Positions 40,518-49,310 of a stretch of 64,000 nucleotides of DNA are shown one piece after another. The notes under the pieces were generated by a model. It searched no databases, was not told the origin of the DNA, and saw only the letters and a list, made by a program, of their open reading frames with translations. Position 1 is the stretch's first letter, and every line of letters begins with the position of its first letter. A program made the position numbers and the translations under genes. Source of the DNA: Aequorivita todarodis (lineage in GTDB: Bacteria > Bacteroidota > Bacteroidia > Flavobacteriales > Flavobacteriaceae); assembly GCF_028561335.1 (NCBI RefSeq), contig NZ_JAQQTG010000006.1, positions 62,317 to 126,316 of the forward strand. The letters run 5' to 3'.

Positions 40518-41183
40518 TCACCAATTGATTGGAGTCTCTCCCTTTTCCTTCAAAAATTCATTTGCCTTACTGAAGTGTTTGTTGCCAAACCAATAGCCTC
40601 TATTCGCGGCCAATGGCGAGGGATGTCCGGTGGTCAGCACCAGATGTTTTGAAGAATCAACCTTCGCTCCCTTCTTTTTTGCGGGTCCGCCCCAAAGCAT
40701 AAAAACCAGACCTTCCCTTTCCGTTGAAAGTTTTTCGATTACGGCGTCCGTAAATTTTTCCCATCCCTTATTTTGATGGCTTCCCGCTTGGTGCGCTCGA
40801 ACCGTCAACGTGGCATTTAAAAGCAAAACCCCTTGATCTGCCCAGCGTTCCAAATTTCCGTTGTTTGGAATGGCCGTACCCACATCGGTCCGTATCTCTT
40901 CAAATATATTTTTAAGCGAAGGCGGCATAGCTACTTCTTTGCCTACCGAAAAACATAGACCGTGGGCTTGCCCCGGTCCGTGATATGGGTCCTGCCCTAT
41001 TATCACAACTTTCACTTCATCAAAAGGGGTGTGGTTGAAGGCCGAAAAAATCTGCTTTCCCGGCGGAAAACACTTGGCGGACGCGTACTCATTCTTTACA
41101 AATTCAACTAAATTATTGAAATAGGGTTTTTCAAATTCATCTTTTAAAATGGCCTTCCAACCCGGCTCCATTGTTACCTCCAT
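40518..41183 (-). CDS. ung: Uracil-DNA glycosylase, family 1
   Basis: 221 residues. Catalytic GQDPYHGPGQAHGLCFS motif (water-activating Asp) and the TGHPSPLAANRGYWFGNKHFSKAN leucine-loop motif with the second catalytic His. Removes uracil from DNA in base excision repair. Start is either the ATG at 41183 or the one four codons in (MEPGW). It is divergent from mutS2, with 39 bases between. Confidence 0.96.
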   Translation of the reverse strand: MEVTMEPGWKAILKDEFEKPYFNNLVEFVKNEYASAKCFPPGKQIFSAFNHTPFDEVKVVIIGQDPYHGPGQAHGLCFSVGKEVAMPPSLKNIFEEIRTDVGTAIPNNGNLERWADQGVLLLNATLTVRAHQAGSHQNKGWEKFTDAVIEKLSTEREGLVFMLWGGPAKKKGAKVDSSKHLVLTTGHPSPLAANRGYWFGNKHFSKANEFLKEKGETPINW

Positions 41184-41189
41184 TATTGT

Positions 41190-41197
41190 TACTTTTG
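41190..41197 (+). promoter_or_regulatory. -7 promoter element of mutS2
   Basis: TACTTTTG fits TAnnTTTG, 25 bases before the mutS2 ATG. A TTG at 41171-41173 is 16 bases upstream, a little short of the usual 19. It overlaps the 5' end of the ung transcript region. Confidence 0.5.
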
Positions 41198-41222
41198 TAG
41201 GATTGCTGAAAAAGTAAAATTA

Positions 41223-43397
41223 ATGGAAATAAAACGGAAAGCCCGTATTGACAGTAAAACTTTAGAGGATTTAGAATTTCCTGCCGTGCTTCGGCAAGTT
41301 GCTGAATTCTGTGTTACAGAGCCCGGCCGCGAAAGGGTTTTGGCGATAACGCCTTATCAGGATTTTGGTGAAATTGAGCCGGAATTGAAACGCGTAAAAG
41401 AATTCACAGCCTCTTTCGAAGGTGATAATAGAATACCCAACCACGGGTTCGATCCAATTTTTCGAGAGCTGCGTTTGCTTGAAATTGAAAACAGCAGTCT
41501 GGAAATTTCGGGTTTCCGAAAAATTCTATCCATTTCTGAAACCACGCGGATTCTTCTGAAATTCTTTAAAAAATTTGAAGAGTTTTATATTCATTTGAAT
41601 TCCTTTTCAGAAGAAGTAAATTATACTTCGATCATTTCCGAAGAAATCAACAAACGCGTTGACAAATACGGCGAAATAAAGGACGAAGCTTCCACGGAAC
41701 TTGGCGCCATTCGCAGGAGATTGAACGTGGTAAAGGGAAAAATTAATTCCTCTTTCACAAAAGCCATTTCACAATACGCACAGAGTGATTATTTGGATGA
41801 AATTCGCGAGTCGGTGGTAGAGAACCGTCGTGTGCTGGCCGTAAAGGCAATGCACCGCAAAAAGGTGAAAGGCGCCGTGTTGGGCAGTTCAAAAACGGGA
41901 AGCATTGTTTATATTGAACCGCAGGAAACGCTGGAATACGCCAACGAGCTCAACAATCTTTTATACGAGGAAGACGAGGAAATAAAGCGCATTTTAAAGG
42001 CAATGACGGAATTTGTACGGCCGCATGCATCGCTTTTGGCGAGCTATCAGGAATACTTGATTGCGATGGACGTGCTCTATGCCAAGGCGAAATATGCGTT
42101 GAAAATAAACGGCGTGTTGCCGATTATCGTTTCCGACAAAAAGATTTCTTTAATAAAGGCCTATCACCCGTTGTTGCTGGTTTCAAATAACAAACGGAAA
42201 GAAAAAACATTTCCGCAGAGCATTGAATTGGTTCCCGATAAAAGAATTATTGTAATCTCTGGGCCAAACGCCGGCGGGAAAAGTATCACACTAAAAACCG
42301 TTGGGCTTTTGCAGGTTATGCTTCAAAGTGGGCTGTTGATATCTGCCGAACCGCAAAGCGAAATGTGTTTTTTCAAACGAGTTTTGACCGATATTGGCGA
42401 TAACCAATCCATCGAAAACCATCTGAGCACCTATAGTTATCGACTAAAAAAGATGAACCAATTCCTGAAAAAGTGCGATAAAAAAACACTTTTTCTGATT
42501 GATGAATTTGGCACGGGCAGCGACCCGGAACTCGGCGGGGCTTTGGCGGAAACGTTTTTGGAGGTTTTTTACGAGCGCGAAGCTTTCGGGATTATCACAA
42601 CGCATTACACCAATTTAAAACTTTTGGCAAATGAACTGCCACACGCCATCAATGCCAATATGCAGTTCGACAATAAATCGCTGGAACCTTTGTATCAGCT
42701 GCATTTGGGCGAAGCAGGAAGCAGTTATACGTTTGAGGTTGCGCAAAAAAACGGCATTCCCTATAATTTGATAAATAAAGCGAAAAAGAAGATTGAACGC
42801 GGTAAAGTGCGATTTGACAAGACCATTGCCAATCTTCAAAAAGAGCGGAGCAATCTTCGGAAAACTTCAGAATCGTTAAAAACCGAAGAACAAAAGGCAC
42901 GGATTGAAAGCAAGCAATTGGAAGAGGTAAACGCACGGGTTCAGGAAAAACTGGAAAGTTATCAGGAATTGTTTGATGCCAATCAAAAACTCATCAGTCT
43001 GGGAAAAAAGGTTGATGTACTTTCAGAAAAATATTTTAACAATAAACAGAAAAAACAGTTGGTTGACGAGTTGATGAAACTTGTGATGATTGAAAACAGC
43101 AAACGTAAAAAGCTGGCGCCCAAAGTCAAGAAAGCCGTAAAAGCCAAGGAAAAGAAAGTGATACAGGAAGTTGAAAAAAAGGTGGAAGTAATCCGGGAAC
43201 GCAAAAAAGAGGAAAAGGAAAAAGCAAAAAAGCTGCCACCGCCAAAACCGAAAGTTACCCTAAAAATTGGCGACAGAGTACGAATGATTGACGGTCGCGC
43301 CATCGGCACGATTGACACCATTGAAAAAAACAAGGCAATCGTTAATTATGGAATGTTTACGACCAATGTGAGTTTGGAAGAACTTGAAAAAGTCTGA
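41223..43397 (+). CDS. MutS2-type ATPase lacking the Smr domain
   Basis: 724 residues. MutS core and ATPase: Walker A GPNAGGKSITLKTVGLL, Walker B LFLIDEFGTGSDPELGGALAE, and the ITTHYTNLK switch. A long coiled coil (about 515-660, Lys/Glu rich) follows. The C-terminus ends KIGDRVRMIDGRAIGTIDTIEKNKAIVNYG, a small beta module, with no C-terminal Smr nuclease domain as in Bacillus MutS2. It is likely a recombination- or ribosome-linked MutS2 relative and not MutS1, as there is no mismatch-recognition domain. The DCC-family gene follows after a structured spacer. Confidence 0.9.
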   Translation: MEIKRKARIDSKTLEDLEFPAVLRQVAEFCVTEPGRERVLAITPYQDFGEIEPELKRVKEFTASFEGDNRIPNHGFDPIFRELRLLEIENSSLEISGFRKILSISETTRILLKFFKKFEEFYIHLNSFSEEVNYTSIISEEINKRVDKYGEIKDEASTELGAIRRRLNVVKGKINSSFTKAISQYAQSDYLDEIRESVVENRRVLAVKAMHRKKVKGAVLGSSKTGSIVYIEPQETLEYANELNNLLYEEDEEIKRILKAMTEFVRPHASLLASYQEYLIAMDVLYAKAKYALKINGVLPIIVSDKKISLIKAYHPLLLVSNNKRKEKTFPQSIELVPDKRIIVISGPNAGGKSITLKTVGLLQVMLQSGLLISAEPQSEMCFFKRVLTDIGDNQSIENHLSTYSYRLKKMNQFLKKCDKKTLFLIDEFGTGSDPELGGALAETFLEVFYEREAFGIITTHYTNLKLLANELPHAINANMQFDNKSLEPLYQLHLGEAGSSYTFEVAQKNGIPYNLINKAKKKIERGKVRFDKTIANLQKERSNLRKTSESLKTEEQKARIESKQLEEVNARVQEKLESYQELFDANQKLISLGKKVDVLSEKYFNNKQKKQLVDELMKLVMIENSKRKKLAPKVKKAVKAKEKKVIQEVEKKVEVIRERKKEEKEKAKKLPPPKPKVTLKIGDRVRMIDGRAIGTIDTIEKNKAIVNYGMFTTNVSLEELEKV

Positions 43398-43417
43398 AAA
43401 AAAGTTTTCAGTTTTCA

Positions 43418-43460
43418 GTCGCGGTTTTCAATGAAACTGCTAACTGAGACTGCGACTGAA
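43418..43460. repeat. CAGTCGC/GCGACTG inverted pair between mutS2 and the DCC gene
   Basis: The spacer contains CAGTCGCGGTTTTC and, further on, GAGACTGCGACTGAATAC: CAGTCGC and GCGACTG are reverse complements around about 28 bases. The text resembles the 24-bp repeats at 37986 and 38369 (AGTCGCAGTGGC) and ends ten bases before the next start codon. Confidence 0.55.
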
Positions 43461-43468
43461 TACTATTT

Positions 43469-43873
43469 ATGAAAAGTAAAGACCACAAAATAATCCTCTT
43501 CGACGGCGTTTGCAATCTCTGCAACGGCGCGGTTACCTATATCATCAAACGCGATAAAAGAAATATTTTCAAATTTGCGGCGCTTCAAAGCGATATTGGG
43601 AAAGAGCTGATTTCAAAATATAACATAGATACTTCCAAAGTAGATTCCATCATACTTATTGATGGCGAAAAGCATTACGAAAAATCTTCAGCGGCGCTTC
43701 ATATTGCCAAACAACTGTCGGGCGCTTATCCCCTACTTTTTGGGTTTATGGCTGTGCCAAAATTCATCAGAAATGCAGTGTACGACTATATCGCCAAAAA
43801 CCGCTACAAATGGTTCGGCAAAAGGGAAAGTTGTATGATTCCGACTGCTGAGTTGCAATCTAAATTCTTATAG
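43469..43873 (+). CDS. DCC1-like thiol-disulfide oxidoreductase family protein
   Basis: 134 residues. The N-terminal LFDGVCNLCNGAVTYII contains the CxxC motif that, as DGxCxLC, defines the DCC family of thioredoxin-fold proteins. C-terminal part carries KWFGKRESCMIPT. Substrate unknown. Same strand as mutS2, with a 71-base spacer. Confidence 0.88.
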   Translation: MKSKDHKIILFDGVCNLCNGAVTYIIKRDKRNIFKFAALQSDIGKELISKYNIDTSKVDSIILIDGEKHYEKSSAALHIAKQLSGAYPLLFGFMAVPKFIRNAVYDYIAKNRYKWFGKRESCMIPTAELQSKFL

Positions 43874-43982
43874 TTTGGCCAAATAATTTCGATTATTTTC
43901 CGATTTCATTCTTCGCAACGCAAAACAACTGATTTTGTTGATTGCACTTACACAATTGTATAAAGTGCTCTTTGTTAATATT

Positions 43983-44007
43983 TTAACCGTTAACCGTTCA
44001 TTAACCG
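43983..44007 (+). promoter_or_regulatory. TTAACCG direct repeats upstream of the T9SS gene
   Basis: Three copies of TTAACCG at 43983-43989, 43990-43996 and 44001-44007; the last two are separated by four bases, giving the 11-bp periodicity usual for OmpR/PhoB-type regulators. The array ends 12 bases before a TATCTTTT -7 element (44020-44027). A related pair precedes the histidine kinase operon. Confidence 0.6.
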
Positions 44008-44061
44008 AAGCGAGCGGCCTATCTTTTTATTTTAGCCCCTGAATCAAAAAAACTATTCACA

Positions 44062-47058
44062 ATGAAAAATTTATTACTAATAATTTTCCTTGCATTCTCC
44101 GCAGTGGGTCTTGCACAAAATTGTACGGTTGCAGCCACTGTGCCTTACAGCGAAGATTTTAGCGCGGGAGCTCCCGCTTGCTGGACGTATGAGAATACGG
44201 ACAACGCAAATCCTGTTTGGGCTTACAACAATAGCATTGACCTGACCGGAAACGGAACCAACGATCCTTTTGTGGGGTTGGTTCCGCAAAACGCTGCCCA
44301 ACGCGAAAAGGACGATTGGGCATTTACCCGAAAAATCCAAATGGAAGCGGGCACGGAATATCAAATTTCGATTGATTATAATTCCTTAGGTCTCGGAAAC
44401 GCGGTAGCCGATGAGAATTTTGAACTGGTGATTACCGACGCTCCCAACTCAACGGCAACTTTTAGCGAGATTATTGGTACCTACAACAATATTTTGCAAC
44501 AAGGTACTTTTCCCGGAAACGGCAGCGGTAACGACATCAAAACAAACGCTTACAATGCCTTGGAAAGTTTCACCCCGACCACTTCTGGGGAATATTACGT
44601 AGCCATCCACGCAATTGGTGCTTCAGGGACTGATTCGGGTGTTTTCTTGGTGTTCAAAACTTCTGTGGAAGAAGCGCCGATTGATTGTACTACAGCTGCA
44701 ATTGTACCTTATTTAGAAGATTTCAGCAACGGCGATCCTGCTTGTTGGGCCTATGAAAATACAGACGGAATTGCACCGGAATGGACCTATTTGGATGCCA
44801 TAGATTTAGATGGCGATGGAACTGATGATCCTTTCTACGGATTGATCCCCCAAGCCGTGCAATTTACAGAAAAGGATGATTGGGCTTTTTCAAAGAAAAT
44901 ACAAATGGAGGCCGGAACCCAATATTATGTTTCAGCACTTTACAATGCGCTTAATTTAGGAAATGCCACTGCTTTTGAAAGTTTTGAATTGGTAATTACC
45001 GATGCCCAAAACGCAACAGCAACTTTCAGTGAAGTATTGGGAACTTATACCGATATTGCCCAACAAGGCGTTTTCCCAGGGCAGAACAACGGAAATGATG
45101 TAAAATCACAAGCATATCGTTCGGAAGAACCTTTTATGCCAAATGTTTCGGGCGAATATTATGTTGCCATTCACGCCACTGGCGCTACCGGCAATGAGGC
45201 CGGAGGATTCGCGCTTTTTGAAGTTACCGTAAACACAGACCCAATAGTGCCCATCTGTACCGCCGCAACTGTGCCTTATACAGAAGACATGAGCAATGGG
45301 ACCCCAGAATGTTGGGAGTATGAAAACACAGACAACACACTTCCTATGTGGGCTTACAACGATCAAACCGATATTACCGGTGATGGTAACAACGATCCTT
45401 TACTAAATATAATAGCTCCAAATGCAGGAACTCCTTCAAAGGACGACTGGGCTTTTACAAGAAAAATAGCATTGATTGCCGGAACCGAATATCTTATTGA
45501 AACGGATTACAACGCCCTAAACTTAGGAAACGGTACAGCCTCGGAAAATTTTGAATTGGTAATTACCGACGAACCAAATTCGTCTGCAGCATTCCAGACT
45601 ATTTTGGGCACTTACAATGATATTCTACAACAAGGTACTTTTCCTGGCCAAAATGACGGAAACGACTTAAAAACCCAAGCATACACCGCTTCAGAAACAT
45701 TTACCCCCACAACCTCAGGAGAGTATTACGTAGCTGTTCACGCTATGGGCGGTACGGTTGCGGGCGGCTTTTTGTTGTTTGATATGAACGTATCCGTAAA
45801 CATCATTCCTTCCGATGGGGAACTTATTGTCCTGCCCAATGCTACATTCTCAGGTGTAAATTCAAACGGATCGGCCGCTGCGGGCTATAATGATCTAGAG
45901 AATATTATGTGGGTTGAGGCAGATGGCTTCACCAACATTGGCGGCATCAACCCCGGAAATGGAACAGGTGGCGACGTGGAAATGTCTAACGACGGCAACA
46001 AAATCGTTGGGCCCTATTTGAATCCTGCGAGCAATGCCAAGGAAATGTCAATCTATGATGTTCCTTCGCAAACCTGGACACCCCTTGGCGGCATTGGTGG
46101 CCAAATTGGCGATCAAATAAGCTCTGCCTGGGGCATTTCGCCCGATGGCAGCACGGTAGTTGGTTTAGGCTGGCTGCCCGGCACCGGTGCCCACGCTATC
46201 TACTGGACGGAATCATCTGGAATTGTAGATTTAGGCTCGACGGTAACCGATAGAAGTACCCGTGCCGATGCCGCCAGTGAAGATGGTTCGGTGATGGTGG
46301 GCTGGCAGGACAGCGAGTTCGGGTTCCGGCAGGCTGCCGTCTGGACCAACGGGGTGCAGCAGCTCCTCTACCTCCCTACCGGAGAACGGGCCGCGGCCGC
46401 CGGTGTAATTTCTGATGATGCCGTTTGGGTAGGTGGCGAAGGTAGTTCGGCCAACAGCTTTCAGGCATATCGTTGGAGTGAAGCTACCGGAATTGAAAAC
46501 ATAGGCCCCCCATTGCAACCCGGCTGGCGAGGTGCCACTACCGGAATGTCTGGGGACGGAAGTGTAATTGTGGGCTTTTATCGACCACAGGGTCCTGCCC
46601 TTTTCGGTAGCGGGTTTATTTGGACCGAAGCCCTTGGAGTTACAGATCTGAACACCTATGCCAACTCATTGGGAATAGACACCCAAGGAATTATTATGTC
46701 GCTGCCTTTGAATATTTCGGCAGATGGAACCACCATCGTCGGTGCCGGTAGAGATAGCAACTACCAGCGGGTTGGATTTATCCTTAAACTGGAGCCAACC
46801 ATTTTGGCCGTGGAAAACAATGCAACCACACAAGAATACACCCTCTATCCAAACCCTGTGCGCGATGTGCTTCACATTAAATCGCCAGCTTCCTTTGAGC
46901 GCATTATGCTTTTCAACATAAATGGCCAGCTAATCCTGAATGAAGCCGCAAACAGCACAAATAAAGAATTAAACGTTTCGGCACTTTCCAGCGGTATATA
47001 TCTCGTAAAAGTAGTTGGAAACAACACTGTGGAAACTTTTAAAATTGTTAAACAATAA
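44062..47058 (+). CDS. Secreted T9SS protein with three large repeats and HAF-like region
   Basis: 998 residues. Signal peptide about 1-18 (LLIIFLAFSAVGLAQ). Three homologous repeats of about 190 residues (about 20-207, 208-397, 398-580), each beginning CTxAATVPYxEDF with CWxYENTD, DPF and KDDWAF motifs and ending SGEYYVAIHA. A second part (about 582-905) has repeats like ISPDGSTVVGLGW and EDGSVMVGWQD, as in HAF-type extracellular propellers. The C-terminus (about 920-998), YTLYPNPVRDVLHI to YLVKVVGNNTVETFKIVKQ, is a type A sorting domain for T9SS export and anchoring. Inside the propeller part, 46290-46400 is markedly GC-rich. Ligand unknown. Confidence 0.9.
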   Translation: MKNLLLIIFLAFSAVGLAQNCTVAATVPYSEDFSAGAPACWTYENTDNANPVWAYNNSIDLTGNGTNDPFVGLVPQNAAQREKDDWAFTRKIQMEAGTEYQISIDYNSLGLGNAVADENFELVITDAPNSTATFSEIIGTYNNILQQGTFPGNGSGNDIKTNAYNALESFTPTTSGEYYVAIHAIGASGTDSGVFLVFKTSVEEAPIDCTTAAIVPYLEDFSNGDPACWAYENTDGIAPEWTYLDAIDLDGDGTDDPFYGLIPQAVQFTEKDDWAFSKKIQMEAGTQYYVSALYNALNLGNATAFESFELVITDAQNATATFSEVLGTYTDIAQQGVFPGQNNGNDVKSQAYRSEEPFMPNVSGEYYVAIHATGATGNEAGGFALFEVTVNTDPIVPICTAATVPYTEDMSNGTPECWEYENTDNTLPMWAYNDQTDITGDGNNDPLLNIIAPNAGTPSKDDWAFTRKIALIAGTEYLIETDYNALNLGNGTASENFELVITDEPNSSAAFQTILGTYNDILQQGTFPGQNDGNDLKTQAYTASETFTPTTSGEYYVAVHAMGGTVAGGFLLFDMNVSVNIIPSDGELIVLPNATFSGVNSNGSAAAGYNDLENIMWVEADGFTNIGGINPGNGTGGDVEMSNDGNKIVGPYLNPASNAKEMSIYDVPSQTWTPLGGIGGQIGDQISSAWGISPDGSTVVGLGWLPGTGAHAIYWTESSGIVDLGSTVTDRSTRADAASEDGSVMVGWQDSEFGFRQAAVWTNGVQQLLYLPTGERAAAAGVISDDAVWVGGEGSSANSFQAYRWSEATGIENIGPPLQPGWRGATTGMSGDGSVIVGFYRPQGPALFGSGFIWTEALGVTDLNTYANSLGIDTQGIIMSLPLNISADGTTIVGAGRDSNYQRVGFILKLEPTILAVENNATTQEYTLYPNPVRDVLHIKSPASFERIMLFNINGQLILNEAANSTNKELNVSALSSGIYLVKVVGNNTVETFKIVKQ
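46290..46400. other. GC-rich tract inside the T9SS gene
   Basis: From 46321 to 46400, 58 of 80 bases are G or C, far above the surrounding gene, and codons turn to CTC, CAG, GCC, CGG and GGG. The reading frame and the repeat pattern continue through it, so it is not an insertion that breaks the gene. It looks like a short stretch copied from a GC-rich homologue. Confidence 0.75.
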
Positions 47059-47088
47059 CCGTGAAATAGCGACAATGCTTCACATATT

Positions 47089-47126
47089 AAAGCCTCTTTT
47101 CGTATTTTGAAAAGAGGCTTTTTTTG
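47089..47126 (+). terminator. Intrinsic terminator after the first T9SS gene
   Basis: AAAGCCTCTTTTC (47089-47101) pairs perfectly with GAAAAGAGGCTTT (47109-47121) around a seven-base loop, followed by T residues. Confidence 0.9.
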
Positions 47127-47166
47127 GACTTTTCTGAGAAGACTAAATTGAATACCGTTTTTTAGG

Positions 47167-47184
47167 TTAGCGATAAGTTAACGG
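47167..47184 (+). promoter_or_regulatory. TTAGCGA-N4-TTAACGG operator-like repeat before the kinase operon
   Basis: Two seven-base half-sites, TTAGCGA (47167-47173) and TTAACGG (47178-47184), are separated by four bases. This matches the spacing and sequence of the repeat before the upstream T9SS gene. It ends 15 bases before TACCTTTT (47200-47207), the likely -7 element. Autoregulation by the encoded response regulator is inferred. Confidence 0.55.
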
Positions 47185-47230
47185 TTTCAAAAATTGCCTT
47201 ACCTTTTAGGCTAAACAATATTTTTACCCT

Positions 47231-48592
47231 ATGCAATTGAAGTTTAACGTTTTAGTGGCTTTTTCTGTCCTTACCTTGGTTGCCCTAATCGGCATTCAGG
47301 GCTATCTTATTTACAATACCTATGAACTTAAGAAGAAAACCTATACCATCGACGCCCGAAATGCCATTGCCAAAGTCTATAACAGTGCCACGGTAGATTC
47401 CATTATGTGGCTGTATCGCACCGACTTTCTTCAAAACCTGCAGGCCTTTGAAAAAGGCAATATCAAAGAACAGGATTTAATTGTAAAACTGCAGCAAAAA
47501 ACCTCGGAAATCAATCCAGTTTTTGTGCAACTCTTTAATGAGGGTCTGGCAAAGGAAAAGGAAAAGTATGATGTAAAAATCAAAAAGGTACTTACCTCCG
47601 TGGCCCTTACGGATTCCCTGGGAAACACCAATCAGATTTACAACGCCGCCAAGCAGGATACCATAATGCTCTTGGGAGAGAATTTTCAGAACCAAGACGG
47701 GCTTCTTATAAACAACAGCACTTGGCAGGATGATCAGACCCCTTTTAAACTCAATTTCCAGTCCAGCATTTTTATGAATATTTCAGATTGGGACGCCATT
47801 ATGCTGCGGGAACTATCGGGCCTACTGATTTTGTCCAGCTTGTTATTCCTCTTTGTGGTAAGCTTGTTTTACTACTCCATACGAAATTTGATGAAGCAGA
47901 AGCGTGTGGCCAAGATTAAGACCGACTTCATCAACAACATCACTCACGAACTTAAAACGCCCCTCTCTACCCTATCAATCGCCACCAAAACCCTTACCAG
48001 TGAGCACACAAAAGGAAACACGGAAATGGTGGACGGCGCGATACAGGTTATAGATAGACAGAACACAAGGCTTCAAAAATTGATAGACCAGGTTTTGCAA
48101 AGCAGCTTGGGGTATCAGCAAATCCATCTTTCAAAAGGAACTTTTAATGGAAGTGTTTTTATAAATGAATTATTGGACGATTATTTGCTTTCAATAAATT
48201 CTTCGGAAATAAAGGTTCAAAGAAACATTGACAGCACCGGAATTGCGCTTGAAGCCGATAAATTCTATTTGAGTACGGCCATAATAAATCTGCTGAACAA
48301 CGCCATAAAATACGGCGGCACCGAATTGACGGTAAGCTATGGAATTGACAAAACCGATTCCACCCATTACATCAGCATAAAGGATAACGGAATTGGCATT
48401 TCCCCAAAATACCAACGCTTCATTTTTGAAAAATTTTATCGGGTAAGCGAGAAAGACACCCATAACTACAAAGGTTTGGGGCTGGGTCTGTATTATACAA
48501 AGCAAATTATAAAAGCCCACGGCGGAAGCATTTCAGTAGAAAGCGAAGCCAATAAAGGTTCCCTATTCACCATTAAAATTCCAATAATATGA
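47231..48592 (+). CDS. Sensor histidine kinase
   Basis: 453 residues. Membrane helices at about 6-28 and 195-216 bracket a sensor domain of about 165 residues with no recognised fold. No HAMP is evident. The dimerisation domain has His239 in INNITHELKTPLSTLS, followed by the N-box LLNNAIKYG, G1 IKDNGIGISP, F and G2 GLGLGLYYTKQI and KGSLFTIKIP. It phosphorylates the response regulator encoded next, with which it overlaps by four bases (ATGA). Confidence 0.93.
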   Translation: MQLKFNVLVAFSVLTLVALIGIQGYLIYNTYELKKKTYTIDARNAIAKVYNSATVDSIMWLYRTDFLQNLQAFEKGNIKEQDLIVKLQQKTSEINPVFVQLFNEGLAKEKEKYDVKIKKVLTSVALTDSLGNTNQIYNAAKQDTIMLLGENFQNQDGLLINNSTWQDDQTPFKLNFQSSIFMNISDWDAIMLRELSGLLILSSLLFLFVVSLFYYSIRNLMKQKRVAKIKTDFINNITHELKTPLSTLSIATKTLTSEHTKGNTEMVDGAIQVIDRQNTRLQKLIDQVLQSSLGYQQIHLSKGTFNGSVFINELLDDYLLSINSSEIKVQRNIDSTGIALEADKFYLSTAIINLLNNAIKYGGTELTVSYGIDKTDSTHYISIKDNGIGISPKYQRFIFEKFYRVSEKDTHNYKGLGLGLYYTKQIIKAHGGSISVESEANKGSLFTIKIPII

Positions 48593-49287
48593 AGAACATA
48601 CTCTTAGCAGAAGATGATTTGGATTTTGGAACCATGCTGAAACAATATTTAGAGCTCAATAAATTCTCGGTTTCATGGGCGAAGGATGGCAATGAAGGTT
48701 TTGAAATTTTTAAAAATGACGATTTTGACATCTGTATTCTCGATGTTATGATGCCAATTATGGACGGTTTTTCATTGGCGGAAAAAATAATCGAAGTGAA
48801 TCCGGAAATCCCGTTTCTATTCCTTACAGCCCGCAAAACCAAGGAAGACAGAATAAAAGGATTGAAGCTTGGTGCAGATGATTATGTGGTAAAACCTTTT
48901 GAGGCGGAGGAATTGATCCTTCGCATCAAAAATATTATGAACCGTACGGAACAACAACGAACCGTTCGCGCCGAACTTCCTCAAAATGAAATCATTTCCA
49001 TTGGAAAATACACGTTCGACGCTACAAACCTGGAATTGAAAATTAACGACAAAACCCAGAAAATCACCGAAAAAGAAGCCCGTTTGCTCTTTTATCTCTA
49101 TTCAAACAGAAACCAATTGATTAAGCGTGACGATATTCTTCTGCACGTGTGGCACAAAACCGATTTTTTCTCGGGAAGAAGTATGGACGTATTCATTACC
49201 CGCGTTCGCAAAAGGCTTCAGGACGACCCCAACATTAGTATTGACAGTGTTCGCGGAATAGGTCTGGAATTCAATATCAAAAATTAA
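48589..49287 (+). CDS. OmpR/PhoB-family response regulator
   Basis: 232 residues. Receiver domain about 1-118 with acidic pocket EDD (8-10), phosphoacceptor Asp52 in ILDVMMP and Lys in DYVVKPF. Winged-helix DNA-binding domain about 130-230: KEARLLFYLYSNRNQLIKRDDILLHVW, SMDVFITRVRKRL and SVRGIGLEF. Partner of the preceding kinase. Such regulators bind seven-base direct repeats at 11-bp spacing, as found upstream of this operon. A second T9SS gene follows 23 bases after the stop. Confidence 0.95.
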   Translation: MKNILLAEDDLDFGTMLKQYLELNKFSVSWAKDGNEGFEIFKNDDFDICILDVMMPIMDGFSLAEKIIEVNPEIPFLFLTARKTKEDRIKGLKLGADDYVVKPFEAEELILRIKNIMNRTEQQRTVRAELPQNEIISIGKYTFDATNLELKINDKTQKITEKEARLLFYLYSNRNQLIKRDDILLHVWHKTDFFSGRSMDVFITRVRKRLQDDPNISIDSVRGIGLEFNIKN

Positions 49288-49310
49288 ATCCAATTATTAA
49301 CTAAAACAAA

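Noticed and set aside
44077-46900. Three large tandem repeats in the T9SS gene as possible assembly duplication
   Set aside because: The three repeats differ at many residues and codons, so they are old protein repeats and not a duplicated assembly segment.
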